Shown here: one piece after another, positions 38,517 to 47,418 of the stretch
Layout: every line of letters starts with the position of its first letter
Position numbering within the stretch: position 1 is the stretch's first letter
Assembly (NCBI RefSeq): GCF_913060805.1
Contig: NZ_CAJXTC010000018.1
Coordinates: 1-64,000 of the forward strand
From: an uncultured Draconibacterium sp.
GTDB taxonomy: Bacteria > Bacteroidota > Bacteroidia > Bacteroidales > Prolixibacteraceae
DNA: 64,000 nt
Direction of reading: 5' to 3'
The notes under the pieces: model-generated
Told to the model about the DNA's origin: nothing
The model's input: only the letters and a program-made list of their open reading frames with translations
Database searches by the model: none
Made by a program: the position numbers and the translations under genes

Positions 38517-39693
38517 TCTTTACCTTCAGGCTTTCCAACGGAACCCTGGTATACTCCACATCTTCTTTATTGGTGGCATACGCTACATACAAAGCGCCCT
38601 GCCAAATCATACTTTTAGGATAATGATAGCCGGGTCGTTTGGCTTTTCCCGGATAGCGCAAGGGCTGGAGATCCTCACCTCCCGATCGTAGCAGGTAAGC
38701 CGTATTGAAGTTCGCTCCGGTAGCACCAAGTGTTACAACCAGCGGTACCCGTAGTTTGTAGTTTACAGGGTTGCCTACCATAAAGGCGGTTCCATTGGGC
38801 AGGTTACCTGCACTTTGTTTCGAACGCGAGTCGGGCATAGAGGTGAGTTCCGGCGTGGTCCAGCTTTCACCACGGTCGGTACTCACCGAAGCCAGCCGAC
38901 GGAAGCTACTCTGCTGATCGCGGAAGGTCATCACCAGGCTATCGCTGCCGCGAAGAAACCAACTCGGTTCCATTTCTCTTGATTTCTCGCCTGTGGAAGG
39001 CAGGAGCGTGTAGTTGGCTTTCCTCCAGCCGCGGATACCCATGGCATCGTCGGTATAAATTGGGTTTACCCGTATGCCCGGAGTAAAGTGAGCGGCATTG
39101 ATTATTCGTCCATCCGGAAGGGGGTGAGGGTCTTGTTCAAAAATTCCGTTTAAGGTATCGCCATTGGCCATCAGCACGGGACGAAGGATTGACCAATGCG
39201 TTCCATCGGCACTGGTGGTGTAGGCCGTATACACCGACTGGTTCAACCTCCAGACATTGATATAGGCAACCAGGGTATCTGCCGTGGCCCACCATCCTCC
39301 CGAAGTACAGAAACCATTGATGAATGTCGGGGAAAGTTGCCGGGGGGAAGTCCATGTACTATCGTTTAATCCGATACTGTATACAACATGGGTGTCGGGT
39401 GCATCTTCATCGGTTCGGGAGCTTTGCCACTGGCAATAAAGTTTTCCTTTAAAACCAATCATCACCACGCCGTTATTAAACCGGTTGTCGTTCGAATCGG
39501 GGGTAAATACCCTGAAGGATTGTGTTCCTTCGGCAGAGGTACATCCAAGGTGTGTACTGTCGCTTGTATCAAACATTGCGGTGTCTACCAGGAAAGGCGA
39601 CCGGGCTACCTGCTTCGCATTTTGACTACAAGAACACATAAATGTGCCCATTAATAGAATAAAGGATAAAATGTGGGATATAGTTTTAAGCAT
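38512..39693 (-). CDS. Sialidase/BNR-repeat-like lipoprotein
   Basis: This 393-aa protein has a lipoprotein signal with a CSC lipobox near residue 20 and a six-bladed-propeller pattern. An Asp-box SVSTDRGESWTTPEL is seen near residue 275, with other degenerate boxes (TTSADGTHWS, GLNDSTWTSP). Sialidases and related BNR-repeat glycosidases or lyases act on exopolysaccharide. The classical sialidase Arg triad cannot be confirmed. It is convergent with the sulfatase pair and would suit degradation of sulfated, acidic glycans. Confidence 0.7.
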   Translation of the reverse strand: MLKTISHILSFILLMGTFMCSCSQNAKQVARSPFLVDTAMFDTSDSTHLGCTSAEGTQSFRVFTPDSNDNRFNNGVVMIGFKGKLYCQWQSSRTDEDAPDTHVVYSIGLNDSTWTSPRQLSPTFINGFCTSGGWWATADTLVAYINVWRLNQSVYTAYTTSADGTHWSILRPVLMANGDTLNGIFEQDPHPLPDGRIINAAHFTPGIRVNPIYTDDAMGIRGWRKANYTLLPSTGEKSREMEPSWFLRGSDSLVMTFRDQQSSFRRLASVSTDRGESWTTPELTSMPDSRSKQSAGNLPNGTAFMVGNPVNYKLRVPLVVTLGATGANFNTAYLLRSGGEDLQPLRYPGKAKRPGYHYPKSMIWQGALYVAYATNKEDVEYTRVPLESLKVKN

Positions 39694-39786
39694 ATTAAAG
39701 TTATTCGCTGATTATTGCAAAGGGTAAAAATAGAGATAAGAAGTTTAACCGGAAAATGATAAGTTGCCGTTTGCGGCGATTGTTAA

Positions 39787-39823
39787 CGTGCTACCGTGCG
39801 AATCCTTTCGAATGGTGCTACGT
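39787..39823. repeat. Palindromic repeat family B (copy 3)
   Basis: GTGCTACCGTGCGAATCC and the following TTTCGAATGGTGCTACG match the consensus, and the copy has its own GTGCTAC-type ends. It lies in the 231-bp gap before a rightward membrane-protein gene. Confidence 0.5.
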
Positions 39824-39924
39824 TTTCAGTCTGTTCACTTTGTAAAATCCGAATTGTTTTTGTTAAACAGGAATAGTAACTTTAAACAAAAAAGAATCAA
39901 CCCGTTGAATACGTACCCGAAAAA

Positions 39925-40413
39925 ATGAGAATTAACTTCAAGGAAGAACAGAAATTTACCCAATGGTGGTTTGTGTGGTTGATAATAATATTGATAGCAA
40001 TTATTCCAATCTACGGAATTTACAAGCAATTAATACTTGGAGACGAATTTGGCAATAATCCTATGTCCGACACTGGCCTTATTGTTTTTTCAATACTGAT
40101 GTTCGCATTAATCGGGCTTTTTTTACTGATAAAATTGAAAACCACGATTAACGACAATGAAATTCGAATGAGCTTCTTTCCATTTGTGAAAAAGAAAATT
40201 AAATGGGATAAAATTAAGAAAGCAGAAGTTGTGAATTATGGATTTGTTGGCGGTTGGGGAATTCGAATTTGGACAAAATATGGTGTGGTGTATAATGTGA
40301 GAGGAAATAAAGGGTTGGCAATAGAGCTTTCGAATGGGAAAAAATTGTTAATCGGAACTCAAAAGGAGGCAGAGTTGAGACGAGCTATCGAAATGAAAAT
40401 GAAGAAAATATAA
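39925..40413 (+). CDS. Two-TM membrane protein with PH-like domain, unknown function
   Basis: This 162-aa protein has two transmembrane helices (about 14-36 and 50-72), then a strand-rich C-terminal domain (about 75-155: TTINDNEIRMSFFPF, WGIRIWTKYGVVYNV) resembling a bacterial PH-like domain. It has no signal peptide. Function is unknown. It begins a run of poorly recognised genes (to 43.3 kb) with signs of accessory or strain-specific content. Confidence 0.6.
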   Translation: MRINFKEEQKFTQWWFVWLIIILIAIIPIYGIYKQLILGDEFGNNPMSDTGLIVFSILMFALIGLFLLIKLKTTINDNEIRMSFFPFVKKKIKWDKIKKAEVVNYGFVGGWGIRIWTKYGVVYNVRGNKGLAIELSNGKKLLIGTQKEAELRRAIEMKMKKI

Positions 40414-40446
40414 CCTATCTAATTATTATTTTAACCCTAAAAGTGA

Positions 40447-40845
40447 ATGCATATGAGTACTAAATTAATTAATCAAACCTTAGGCTACCTTAAGCTATTT
40501 TCGGTGGCTGTAATTGTTGCAGCCGCAATAATGACACTTTTTACTAAAGATTCCTGGACGTACTCTGATCTTGAATCTTTGTTCGCGTATGTGTTGTTGA
40601 TTGTTTTTTGCTTTTATCTGGTGCAAAGCGGATGGACACAAGTAAAAATGAAAAACCTCAGATCCAGATTCCTGGTTTTTATCGGCCTGTCGATTGGGGC
40701 TTTTATAGTTGCAATTTGCATTCTTTATATCGTAGAGAACGGAGTACTGAATTTCACCGTTATTCATATTATTATACTGGCACTTGTAACTTTTATGGTG
40801 AATGATGTTTTTCGTTTAAGAGCTCAAAGTCGAATCAAAAACTAA
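40447..40845 (+). CDS. Four-TM membrane protein, unknown function
   Basis: This 132-aa protein consists of about four transmembrane helices with short loops. An in-frame ATG two codons in (40453) is the alternative start. No family was recognised. It follows the two-TM protein gene after 33 bp on the same strand and may be co-transcribed. Confidence 0.55.
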   Translation: MHMSTKLINQTLGYLKLFSVAVIVAAAIMTLFTKDSWTYSDLESLFAYVLLIVFCFYLVQSGWTQVKMKNLRSRFLVFIGLSIGAFIVAICILYIVENGVLNFTVIHIIILALVTFMVNDVFRLRAQSRIKN

Positions 40846-40972
40846 TTATAAAGATATTGCTCACGGATTGGGGTATAATGTATTTGCCCTAAACATCTTA
40901 ACATAACTTATAGCTTCTTAAGTCGGCTTAACATATTAATGTGTTTTCTTTGTTAGTATAAACGGCAATAAA

Positions 40973-42028
40973 ATGAAAACCAAACTCACCTTCATCTTCA
41001 TTATCATCGGCTTTATTGTAAATGCACAAAGTCCGCAAGTACAGGAATTGGGTAACCTTTACGGGGCCGGGAAATATGACCAGGTAATTAATAAGGTAAA
41101 CGAATATTTAAAAACTGAGCCCGACAAAGTTGAATACAAGCTTATTTTGGGGCGGGCGCTGGCAGACATAGGTAACTATAACGAAGCAATACCACACCTG
41201 CAATTTGCTGTTGATAATGATAACGATAACTCGTGGATAAAAGCCTGGGGACTGGGCTATTTGGGTACTTGTTATTATATGCTTTCCGACTTTGAAAAAT
41301 CGGAGTCGGCCTTAAAGTCGTGTATAAATGTAAATGCTACCAAAAATGCTACGAATTTCTCTGCCCGAAGAGTTGGGATTTTTGGATACGATAGCTGCTA
41401 CAACAGCTGGACGATTAAAGAATCGAAAAATATTCGTTTTCATTTTCAAAACATGAGCGACTATGAAATTCAGCAATATATGGAGTCAAGAGAAAATGCT
41501 TTCGAAGAGATTAACACGTTTTTTGAAAGTTCATTACCTAAAAAGATCGACTTTTTTGTATGGAATTCGAGAGATGATGCAAAACAAATAGTACTTAGAG
41601 ATTTGGGGTTTGCAGAACCTTCTTGCTGTATTATACACTCCTATTTTCAACAAAGCAGAGGACATGAGCTAACGCATGTGTTATCGCATTACACCTCGGG
41701 CATTTCTTCCAAAACCCGATTTATTAATGAAGGTACCGCTGTTTGTTTCGATCTATCAAATCAAAATAGATTAAAAAAGGTGAAATCTTGGATTAGAACA
41801 AATGATGAGAAAATTGAAATAAAGGAAATTTGGAAAAATGGAAGAGATTATCCTGAAGAAATATTATATCCTTTAGCCGGATTATTTGTGGAAGAACTTA
41901 TTGAAAAGTATGGAAAGGAAAAGTACCTGGAATTGTTTAAGAATCAGACTTATGAAAATGCCCAGGTGGTATATGGCCTGGATTTTTTTCTGTTTATAAA
42001 AGAATTTGAAGAAAAAATTAATGTATAA
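40973..42028 (+). CDS. Exported TPR protein with HELTH metallopeptidase motif
   Basis: This 351-aa protein has a signal peptide (start MKTKLTFIFIIIGFIVNAQ). TPR-like helices follow (about 25-115: YDQVINKVNEYLKTEPDKVE, GNYNEAIPHLQFAVDND). The C-terminal half carries the zinc-protease motif His231-Glu-Leu-Thr-His235 and a downstream FINEGTA, where the Glu is the third ligand of gluzincins (peptidase MA-like). The substrate is unknown. It follows a 127-bp gap without a gene. Confidence 0.7.
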   Translation: MKTKLTFIFIIIGFIVNAQSPQVQELGNLYGAGKYDQVINKVNEYLKTEPDKVEYKLILGRALADIGNYNEAIPHLQFAVDNDNDNSWIKAWGLGYLGTCYYMLSDFEKSESALKSCINVNATKNATNFSARRVGIFGYDSCYNSWTIKESKNIRFHFQNMSDYEIQQYMESRENAFEEINTFFESSLPKKIDFFVWNSRDDAKQIVLRDLGFAEPSCCIIHSYFQQSRGHELTHVLSHYTSGISSKTRFINEGTAVCFDLSNQNRLKKVKSWIRTNDEKIEIKEIWKNGRDYPEEILYPLAGLFVEELIEKYGKEKYLELFKNQTYENAQVVYGLDFFLFIKEFEEKINV

Positions 42029-42073
42029 ACTATTTTGCCTAATTAGAGTCAGTCAGAATTACCAACAAATCCT

Positions 42074-42649
42074 ATGAAAAGAATTATATTGACTAATGTA
42101 TTTCGACTTCTGATTTTTGCTCTTGGATTCGCCCAGCCGGATTCAGCTCTTGTAAAAATTGAAGCAGAATTGGATAAATGGCAATCCATAATCGACACGC
42201 AGTTTGATAGCTGCGATAAACTGTACAAGTATTCTTGGGGGAGTGTTTATCAATTTTCTGAATGGACAAACAAAAGTAGTGATGTCGATTCTTTAGCCTT
42301 AACAAAAGTTGTATCGGTAATTGAACAAAGCAATTTAGGATACTTTGTAAATGTTGAAAGTCACTCCTTTTCCGGTGATTGGTTTATCAACACTGAATAC
42401 TATTTCGATAAGTCAGGACAACTATATTTTGTGAATTGGAAAATGAATAGCTTTCACGCGGAAGAGCCTGTAACAGTTGAGAAAAGCTTATATTTTGGTT
42501 CTCAGGGAGAATTTATCCGCAAGTCAGAATCGGTGTATAAAATGAACACAAAAGAAGAAACTGAAATTGCATTTATGGACAGGGAGGTTGATTACAAACT
42601 ATCGATTAGCGATATGGAGTTTTATAGCCACTGGGTGAATACTGAATGA
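42074..42649 (+). CDS. Hypothetical secreted protein
   Basis: This 191-aa protein has a likely signal peptide (start MKRIILTNVFRLLIFALGFAQ) and an alpha/beta mature region with many aromatic residues (GYFVNVESHSFSGDWFIN). No family was recognised. It lies 45 bp after the metallopeptidase gene and 59 bp before another unknown, on the same strand. Confidence 0.5.
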   Translation: MKRIILTNVFRLLIFALGFAQPDSALVKIEAELDKWQSIIDTQFDSCDKLYKYSWGSVYQFSEWTNKSSDVDSLALTKVVSVIEQSNLGYFVNVESHSFSGDWFINTEYYFDKSGQLYFVNWKMNSFHAEEPVTVEKSLYFGSQGEFIRKSESVYKMNTKEETEIAFMDREVDYKLSISDMEFYSHWVNTE

Positions 42650-42708
42650 ATTTATTGGTTGAAGTCTCACGAGGTGTAGTGATATACACTATTCCGCAAT
42701 ATTAGAAA

Positions 42709-43341
42709 ATGAAACAAATACTTATCTTATTAATTGGCGTATTCGGAGCACTGGTTTTCACCTTGTGTACAAAAATCGACAAGAGTGGAAACCAGGAGAA
42801 ATATGAATCAGAGATAATTTCTCAAACGCTTCCTGAGTTGTTGCGCCCAAAATATCCACCGCCACCTCCTCCATTTGTAGGTACGGAAATAAGAAAGGCA
42901 TTTAACGACAGCATTGAAAAGGTAAAAGCAGATTTCGAACGCAGAGTTGATACTACTGTTTTTATCGTCCATTTAAACGATAAATTAGTACTGCCCGACA
43001 CCGCTGAATTCTCTCATCTTCAGGATTCAGCGTATAATGGGCTGCTAGGTAAATTACGCGCCGACACACTAAAACCAAAGTCGATTCAATTTTCAGTAAT
43101 CGACAGTTTGTGTGAATATACATTGCAAGCGGAAAGGCCGCCTGAATTTAGGAAAATGGGATTTACTTACCTGGGATCAGCGTTTTACTCGAGAATGGTT
43201 TTTGACGCTAATTATACACATGCGCTGTTTTACTTTGTTGGTTATTGGGAAGTGGACGATGGCTCCGGAAGCTTAATCTATGTGGAGAATAAAAATGGAA
43301 AATGGGTGATTAAACGTCACTATGCAATTTGGATCTCATGA
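42709..43341 (+). CDS. Hypothetical lipoprotein-like protein
   Basis: This 210-aa protein has an N-terminal hydrophobic segment ending FTLC (possible lipobox), a Pro-rich stretch (KYPPPPPPFVGTE) near residue 50, and a globular C-terminal half with GYWEVDDGSGSLIYVENKNG. No known domain was recognised. It ends 30 bp before the composite repeat at 43371. Confidence 0.5.
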   Translation: MKQILILLIGVFGALVFTLCTKIDKSGNQEKYESEIISQTLPELLRPKYPPPPPPFVGTEIRKAFNDSIEKVKADFERRVDTTVFIVHLNDKLVLPDTAEFSHLQDSAYNGLLGKLRADTLKPKSIQFSVIDSLCEYTLQAERPPEFRKMGFTYLGSAFYSRMVFDANYTHALFYFVGYWEVDDGSGSLIYVENKNGKWVIKRHYAIWIS

Positions 43342-43370
43342 TCAATCCAGACAATTCTCTAATAACAAAA

Positions 43371-43467
43371 ACACCCTCCGCTCGCGCCGATCCGTCAGCC
43401 GACGGACGGTGTGTCTTCGGTAGAATTGAAATAAACAAACTGTCAGCCGCTGGCTGAGGTACGGATT
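43371..43467. repeat. Composite repeat, left copy (flanks the DUF1254 pseudogene)
   Basis: The right part (43416-43467) matches 44643-44694 at 46 of 52 positions, in the same orientation. The left part contains a small hairpin (TCCGTC-AGCC-GACGGA) and aligns only loosely with the family-B palindrome in the other copy. The two direct copies bracket the broken DUF1254 gene. Confidence 0.6.
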
Positions 43468-43554
43468 CATCACTCCTTTCCGATGGCAAAAATTCAGCGG
43501 AAATATTGAATATAATTTTGTAACTTACCAATAGATCTTAAAACACCTTCTATT

Positions 43555-44583
43555 ATGAAAAAAAATTATTTAATCCTTCTCACTCTATTCGCAGTTTTAT
43601 TACTCTAATGTGGCCAATCTGGGAAAAACGATAAGTCCGACAGTACTGCTCCCAAAAAAGTTACTCCTGAAACATTTATAAGAGCTGAAACAGACAATAT
43701 GTATACCCAAATGATTAAGAATGCCGGGGGTACAAACCAGTTTTTTCACTTCAGAACACCCACTCCTTTAGACAAACAAACCGTAATCAGAATGAATAGG
43801 GATGTATTGTATTCGGGTGGAGTTTTCGACTCGAAAGAAGGGCTTGAAATAACCTTCCCTGAAATGCCCGACACTCGTTATGCATCAGTTTATATTCTCG
43901 ATAACGACCACTACGTTCAGGACATATTTTATAAACCGGGTGTGTATAATGTAAAGGGCAATACCAGGTTTTTGTATGTGATTGTTCGTGTTCAGGTGTA
44001 TAATTCGCAGGATGCCGGGGAAGTTGAGATGGTAAATGGCCTGCAAGACCAATTTATTATCAAGTCGGTTACAAATGAAGAATTTCCTGAATTTACATGG
44101 GATAAGCAGTCGCTGGATTCGTTACGAAATGTCTATAATGCGGAAAGTGCCAACTATTCAAGTTGGAAAGGTATGCAAGGAAAACGTGGCGAAGTAAATG
44201 AAAAAACAAGGCATATTGCAGCAGCAGCAGCCTGGGGATTGTTGCCCGAAGAAGCGGCGACTTACTTAAACTACAAACCAAAAGAAAGCAACACGGATAA
44301 ATGTTACACTGCTACCTATTCAATTCCTGAAAACAATGGATTTTGGTCGATTACGGTTTACGGTGCCGACGGCTATATTAAATCGGAAAATTGTCTGTTA
44401 AATGGCTCTAACGTTACGTTAAACGATGACAATACTTTTACGGTTTATTATGGATCGGAAGAAGCGTGTGGCGATGTGCCAAACAGGCTGGATGCTCCTG
44501 ACGGGTGGAATATACTATTTCGGATTTACCGACCGGGTGAATCTGTTCTTGATGGTTCTTTTACCTTGCCCGAAGTGAATTAA
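43555..44583 (+). pseudogene. DUF1254/DUF1214 lipoprotein gene broken by an in-frame TAA
   Basis: The frame from ATG 43555 encodes a lipoprotein signal (MKKNYLILLTLFAVLLL), then a TAA at 43606-43608, then CGQSGKNDKS and a continuous 324-codon DUF1254/DUF1214 body to 44583. One base change (TCA to TAA) would restore Ser before the lipobox Cys. The rest lacks frameshifts, so the change is recent, a sequencing error, or bypassed by re-initiation at 43699 (ATG), which would give a 294-aa cytoplasmic protein without a signal. DUF1214 forms the C-terminal half (from about YTATYSIPENNGFWSI). Confidence 0.8.
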
Positions 44584-44593
44584 ATCATTTGTT

Positions 44594-44694
44594 CCCCCAC
44601 TCCTCGCTACCGCGCGAATTCGTTCGCGTGGTGTTAGGACAATTCGGTAGAAATGAAATGATCAAATTGTTAGCTGCTGGCTGAGGTACGGATT
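44594..44694. repeat. Composite repeat, right copy, with family-B palindrome (copy 4)
   Basis: CTCGCTACCGCGCGAATTCG and the following TTCGCGTGGT is a family-B copy. It is joined to TTCGGTAGAA and ending GCTGGCTGAGGTACGGATT, shared with 43416-43467. Direct orientation relative to the left copy. Confidence 0.6.
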
Positions 44695-44832
44695 ACATCC
44701 CGATAAAAATTAAGACCTAAAATTACCTCCGAAGCGATGGTGAAACCATTTCGTGCAAGGGCATTATTCGCCAAATCGGTACAGCTATTTTGAAATCAAT
44801 GCCGTATATTTGATAGACAAAACTGTTAATCC

Positions 44833-45624
44833 ATGAAAATGAAAAGCATCCCGATACTCGCATTTCTGTTGATCTTGCCGGCTTTTTTATTCGCTCAGCA
44901 AGATTCATTGACCAATCAGAAAACCACGCCTTACGATCTGCTGTCGAGTTATTATACCGATAATTTCCATCCCTTTCAAAAAGGTAATTTTTATGTGGGC
45001 TTGGCTTTTTCGATAACCGATAAAAACCTTACCAACACCAATTACCTGATTCAAAAGGTTGTGGAAGGCGACCGGCTCGATTACAATTTATTGTTGAAAG
45101 GCGGTTATTATACCGGCGATTACGGAATGGCGATCATTAACTTAAATTATTTTCAGAATCGCTTTGGGGGCACTGTTTTTCAGGATCCCGACACGGTGCA
45201 GTCGAACACGCTAACGCGCGGATTTGCTGTTAGTCCGGGTTTTCGTTCGTCGGTGCCGTTAACAGCAAACGAGCGACTCAGTTTTTTCACCGAATTTGGT
45301 TTTACGTTGGGTGGCAGCAGCTCGCTTACCCGCGATGTAAAGAATATCGACGAGATTAATAAAAAACACAAAAAGGAGTTCACTTTTGGGCTGGGATTAA
45401 GTCCGGGTATTACCTTTTTTGCCATGGAGAATTTTGCTTTCGAGGTGCAGCTGAACAACGTTTTAGGCTACGAACTCAATGTTGCGAAAAGCAGCACCAA
45501 CGATGGACCTGAATCGAAACAGGTGCGTCAGAATGTCGACTTTCGGATTAACCTGCTTTCGCTCGATCTGGGGCTGGCCTACTATTTCGGTGCCGATAAA
45601 AACAGGAAGGGGGCCCGCAAATGA
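44833..45624 (+). CDS. Outer-membrane beta-barrel protein
   Basis: This 263-aa protein has a signal peptide ending FAQ and a barrel pattern (FYVGLAFSITDKNLTNT, GFAVSPGFRSSVPLTANERL, FTFGLGLSPGITFF, LSLDLGLAYYFG). The stop codon overlaps the start codon of the next gene by four bases (ATGA), so the two are translationally coupled. Function is unknown; the coupling suggests a partner of the PCMD lipoprotein. Confidence 0.75.
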   Translation: MKMKSIPILAFLLILPAFLFAQQDSLTNQKTTPYDLLSSYYTDNFHPFQKGNFYVGLAFSITDKNLTNTNYLIQKVVEGDRLDYNLLLKGGYYTGDYGMAIINLNYFQNRFGGTVFQDPDTVQSNTLTRGFAVSPGFRSSVPLTANERLSFFTEFGFTLGGSSSLTRDVKNIDEINKKHKKEFTFGLGLSPGITFFAMENFAFEVQLNNVLGYELNVAKSSTNDGPESKQVRQNVDFRINLLSLDLGLAYYFGADKNRKGARK

Positions 45625-46700
45625 AAAAGTCAGTATACATAACCGTAATTCTTTTGGTGCTGTTTTCCTGCGTTAAGGAAGATCATTTTGGGTTGTCGCC
45701 CTACGGAAATATTAAAAAGTTTCTGGTAAGCAACCAGGCCGGAAATGCCGTAATCGACAACGAAAATCAAACTGTAACCATCGAAATTCCCGGCGGTGTT
45801 GAGCTTTCGTCGCTGGTAATTCAGGAAATGGAACTTTCGTCGTTTGCCACTGCCGATAAAGCTGTTGGCGATGTCATCGACCTGAGTGACGAGGCAACCA
45901 TAAATGTAATTGCCGAAGATGGCAGCGAGCACGCGTGGGCCATTGAATCGTTTGTGGCGTCGGCCACTCCGCAGCTCGATAACGGCGATTTAAATGCATG
46001 GTACAAAACCAGCTCCGATTATTACGAGCCCGGAGCCGATGCGGCGTCCACCATTTGGGGAACCGGGAATCAGGGCACGCAGATATTGGGGAAAATTGCA
46101 ACAGCACCTTACGATTTGGGAAATAATAACCTGGCAGCGCGCATGGAAACATACGACCTGGGATTGGCAGGAGTGCCGTTAAAAACGCCGATTGCTGCAG
46201 GATCGCTGTTTACCGGTTATTTTGATTCGGATAAACTTGACCCTACCGACCCCGAAGCTGCAGTTATATTTGGAACGCCGTTTACCGGCCGACCCGTGAA
46301 AATCCGTTTTACTTATTCTTATGTTCCGGGTGCAGTGAATGAAGACCGATATGGTAATGTGCTGGATTACGACGACAGCTGCGATATTTACGCCTTTCTG
46401 GAAGTGCGTTTGGGCGGAGAAACACAACGTTTGGGAACGGCTTGGTTTAGGAGTAGTGAAGTACAATCAGAGCTCATCACAACTGATATGCCTGTAATTT
46501 ACGGCCCGCTTGATGATTCGTATCCTGACTATATGAAACCTGAGGACGGGAATTTCGTGTCGGGCGATTCAGCAACTTACCTATTGCCAACACACATCTC
46601 TTTTGTAGCATCCTCGAGTTACGATGGGGCAAACTTTGCAGGTGCTGTCGGCAGTGTATTAATTGTTGACGACGTGGAATTGGTTTATGAGGAGGAATAA
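45621..46700 (+). CDS. PCMD-domain lipoprotein
   Basis: This 359-aa protein has a lipobox (LFSC). An N-terminal beta domain of Ig type (about 30-120) with ATINVIAEDGSEHAW is followed by the PCMD (putative carbohydrate metabolism) domain (about 125-355: DNGDLNAWYKTSSDYYEPG, WGTGNQGT, GSLFTGYFD, FTYSYVPG). PCMD proteins are Bacteroidota surface lipoproteins linked to glycan use. The start overlaps the barrel gene's stop by 4 bp. Confidence 0.85.
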   Translation: MKKSVYITVILLVLFSCVKEDHFGLSPYGNIKKFLVSNQAGNAVIDNENQTVTIEIPGGVELSSLVIQEMELSSFATADKAVGDVIDLSDEATINVIAEDGSEHAWAIESFVASATPQLDNGDLNAWYKTSSDYYEPGADAASTIWGTGNQGTQILGKIATAPYDLGNNNLAARMETYDLGLAGVPLKTPIAAGSLFTGYFDSDKLDPTDPEAAVIFGTPFTGRPVKIRFTYSYVPGAVNEDRYGNVLDYDDSCDIYAFLEVRLGGETQRLGTAWFRSSEVQSELITTDMPVIYGPLDDSYPDYMKPEDGNFVSGDSATYLLPTHISFVASSSYDGANFAGAVGSVLIVDDVELVYEEE

Positions 46701-46729
46701 AAAAGACGGATTATCAACAGAGTGAATTT

Positions 46730-46802
46730 CGTCATCCTGAACTTGTTTCAGGATCTCAGTGGAATTGGAATGCATAGATTCTGAAATAAATTCAGAATGA
46801 CG
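46730..46802. repeat. CTGAACTTGTTTCAG intergenic repeat, complete copy
   Basis: The arms CGTCATCCTGAACTTGTTTC plus AGGATCT, and the reverse complement AGATTCTGAAATAAATTCAG plus AATGACG, form an inverted repeat of about 27 bp around a 19-bp spacer. The left arm matches the half copy at 38334. Frames read through it look spurious. Confidence 0.75.
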
Positions 46803-46857
46803 TTCTGGCGACTCCAGATACTTTCTCTTGTACCGTCTCAAAAATTATTATCCTGAC

Positions 46858-47262
46858 TTATTCACTCTTTCCCCACGTCAAAACAATTACAATTCCCATC
46901 AGTCCCGTTATCACTGCATAAGCCAATGCATCAACAATTACGGCCCACACATTCAGCAATATATTGGTCATGGAATAAATAGCCAGGTCGGTAGTTAATG
47001 CGTACAAACCACCGAATAGAATGCCGATTTTTAAACCGTCGATCCATTTTTTTGCTTTTCCCCATTTTAAAAACAGGGTTTGAAGCAGGGAATAAGTAAG
47101 GTTGGAGAGAATGAGTGCCCACCAAACCATTTCGTTGTCTTTCAAATAAAAATCAGGATTGTAGTTGTTCGCCGAAAAATCCATGAGCAGAATTCCCCAA
47201 AACAGCCAGCCCAGAAAGAAAAAGGCAATGCCGCCAAAAATAGTTCCTCTTAGAATTTTCAT
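46858..47262 (-). CDS. Small membrane protein (four TM), unknown function
   Basis: This 134-aa protein has four hydrophobic helices with short loops (GTIFGGIAFFFLGWLFWGIL, WALILSNLTYSLLQT, ILFGGLYALTTDLAIY, AYAVITGLMGIVIVLTWG). The pattern resembles the DUF1761/DUF2177 type, though I cannot fix the family. It stands alone on the minus strand, divergent from the M28 peptidase gene. Confidence 0.6.
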   Translation of the reverse strand: MKILRGTIFGGIAFFFLGWLFWGILLMDFSANNYNPDFYLKDNEMVWWALILSNLTYSLLQTLFLKWGKAKKWIDGLKIGILFGGLYALTTDLAIYSMTNILLNVWAVIVDALAYAVITGLMGIVIVLTWGKSE

Positions 47263-47418
47263 GATGCAGTTGTTTAAAGTTTAGCTGTTTATTTTTTACG
47301 ACAGATAACTTCAGAAGGTTGTATTGCGCCAATTTTCCAATTTTATGATCATCTTTTTAGCTTTTAGCTGCCGATCGGTGTAAAAAATTATACTTTTAAC
47401 GATCCCAAAAATTTAATA

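Noticed and set aside
46659-46841. Short minus-strand gene over the intergenic repeat
   Set aside because: Its peptide is the translation of the CTGAACTTGTTTCAG repeat.
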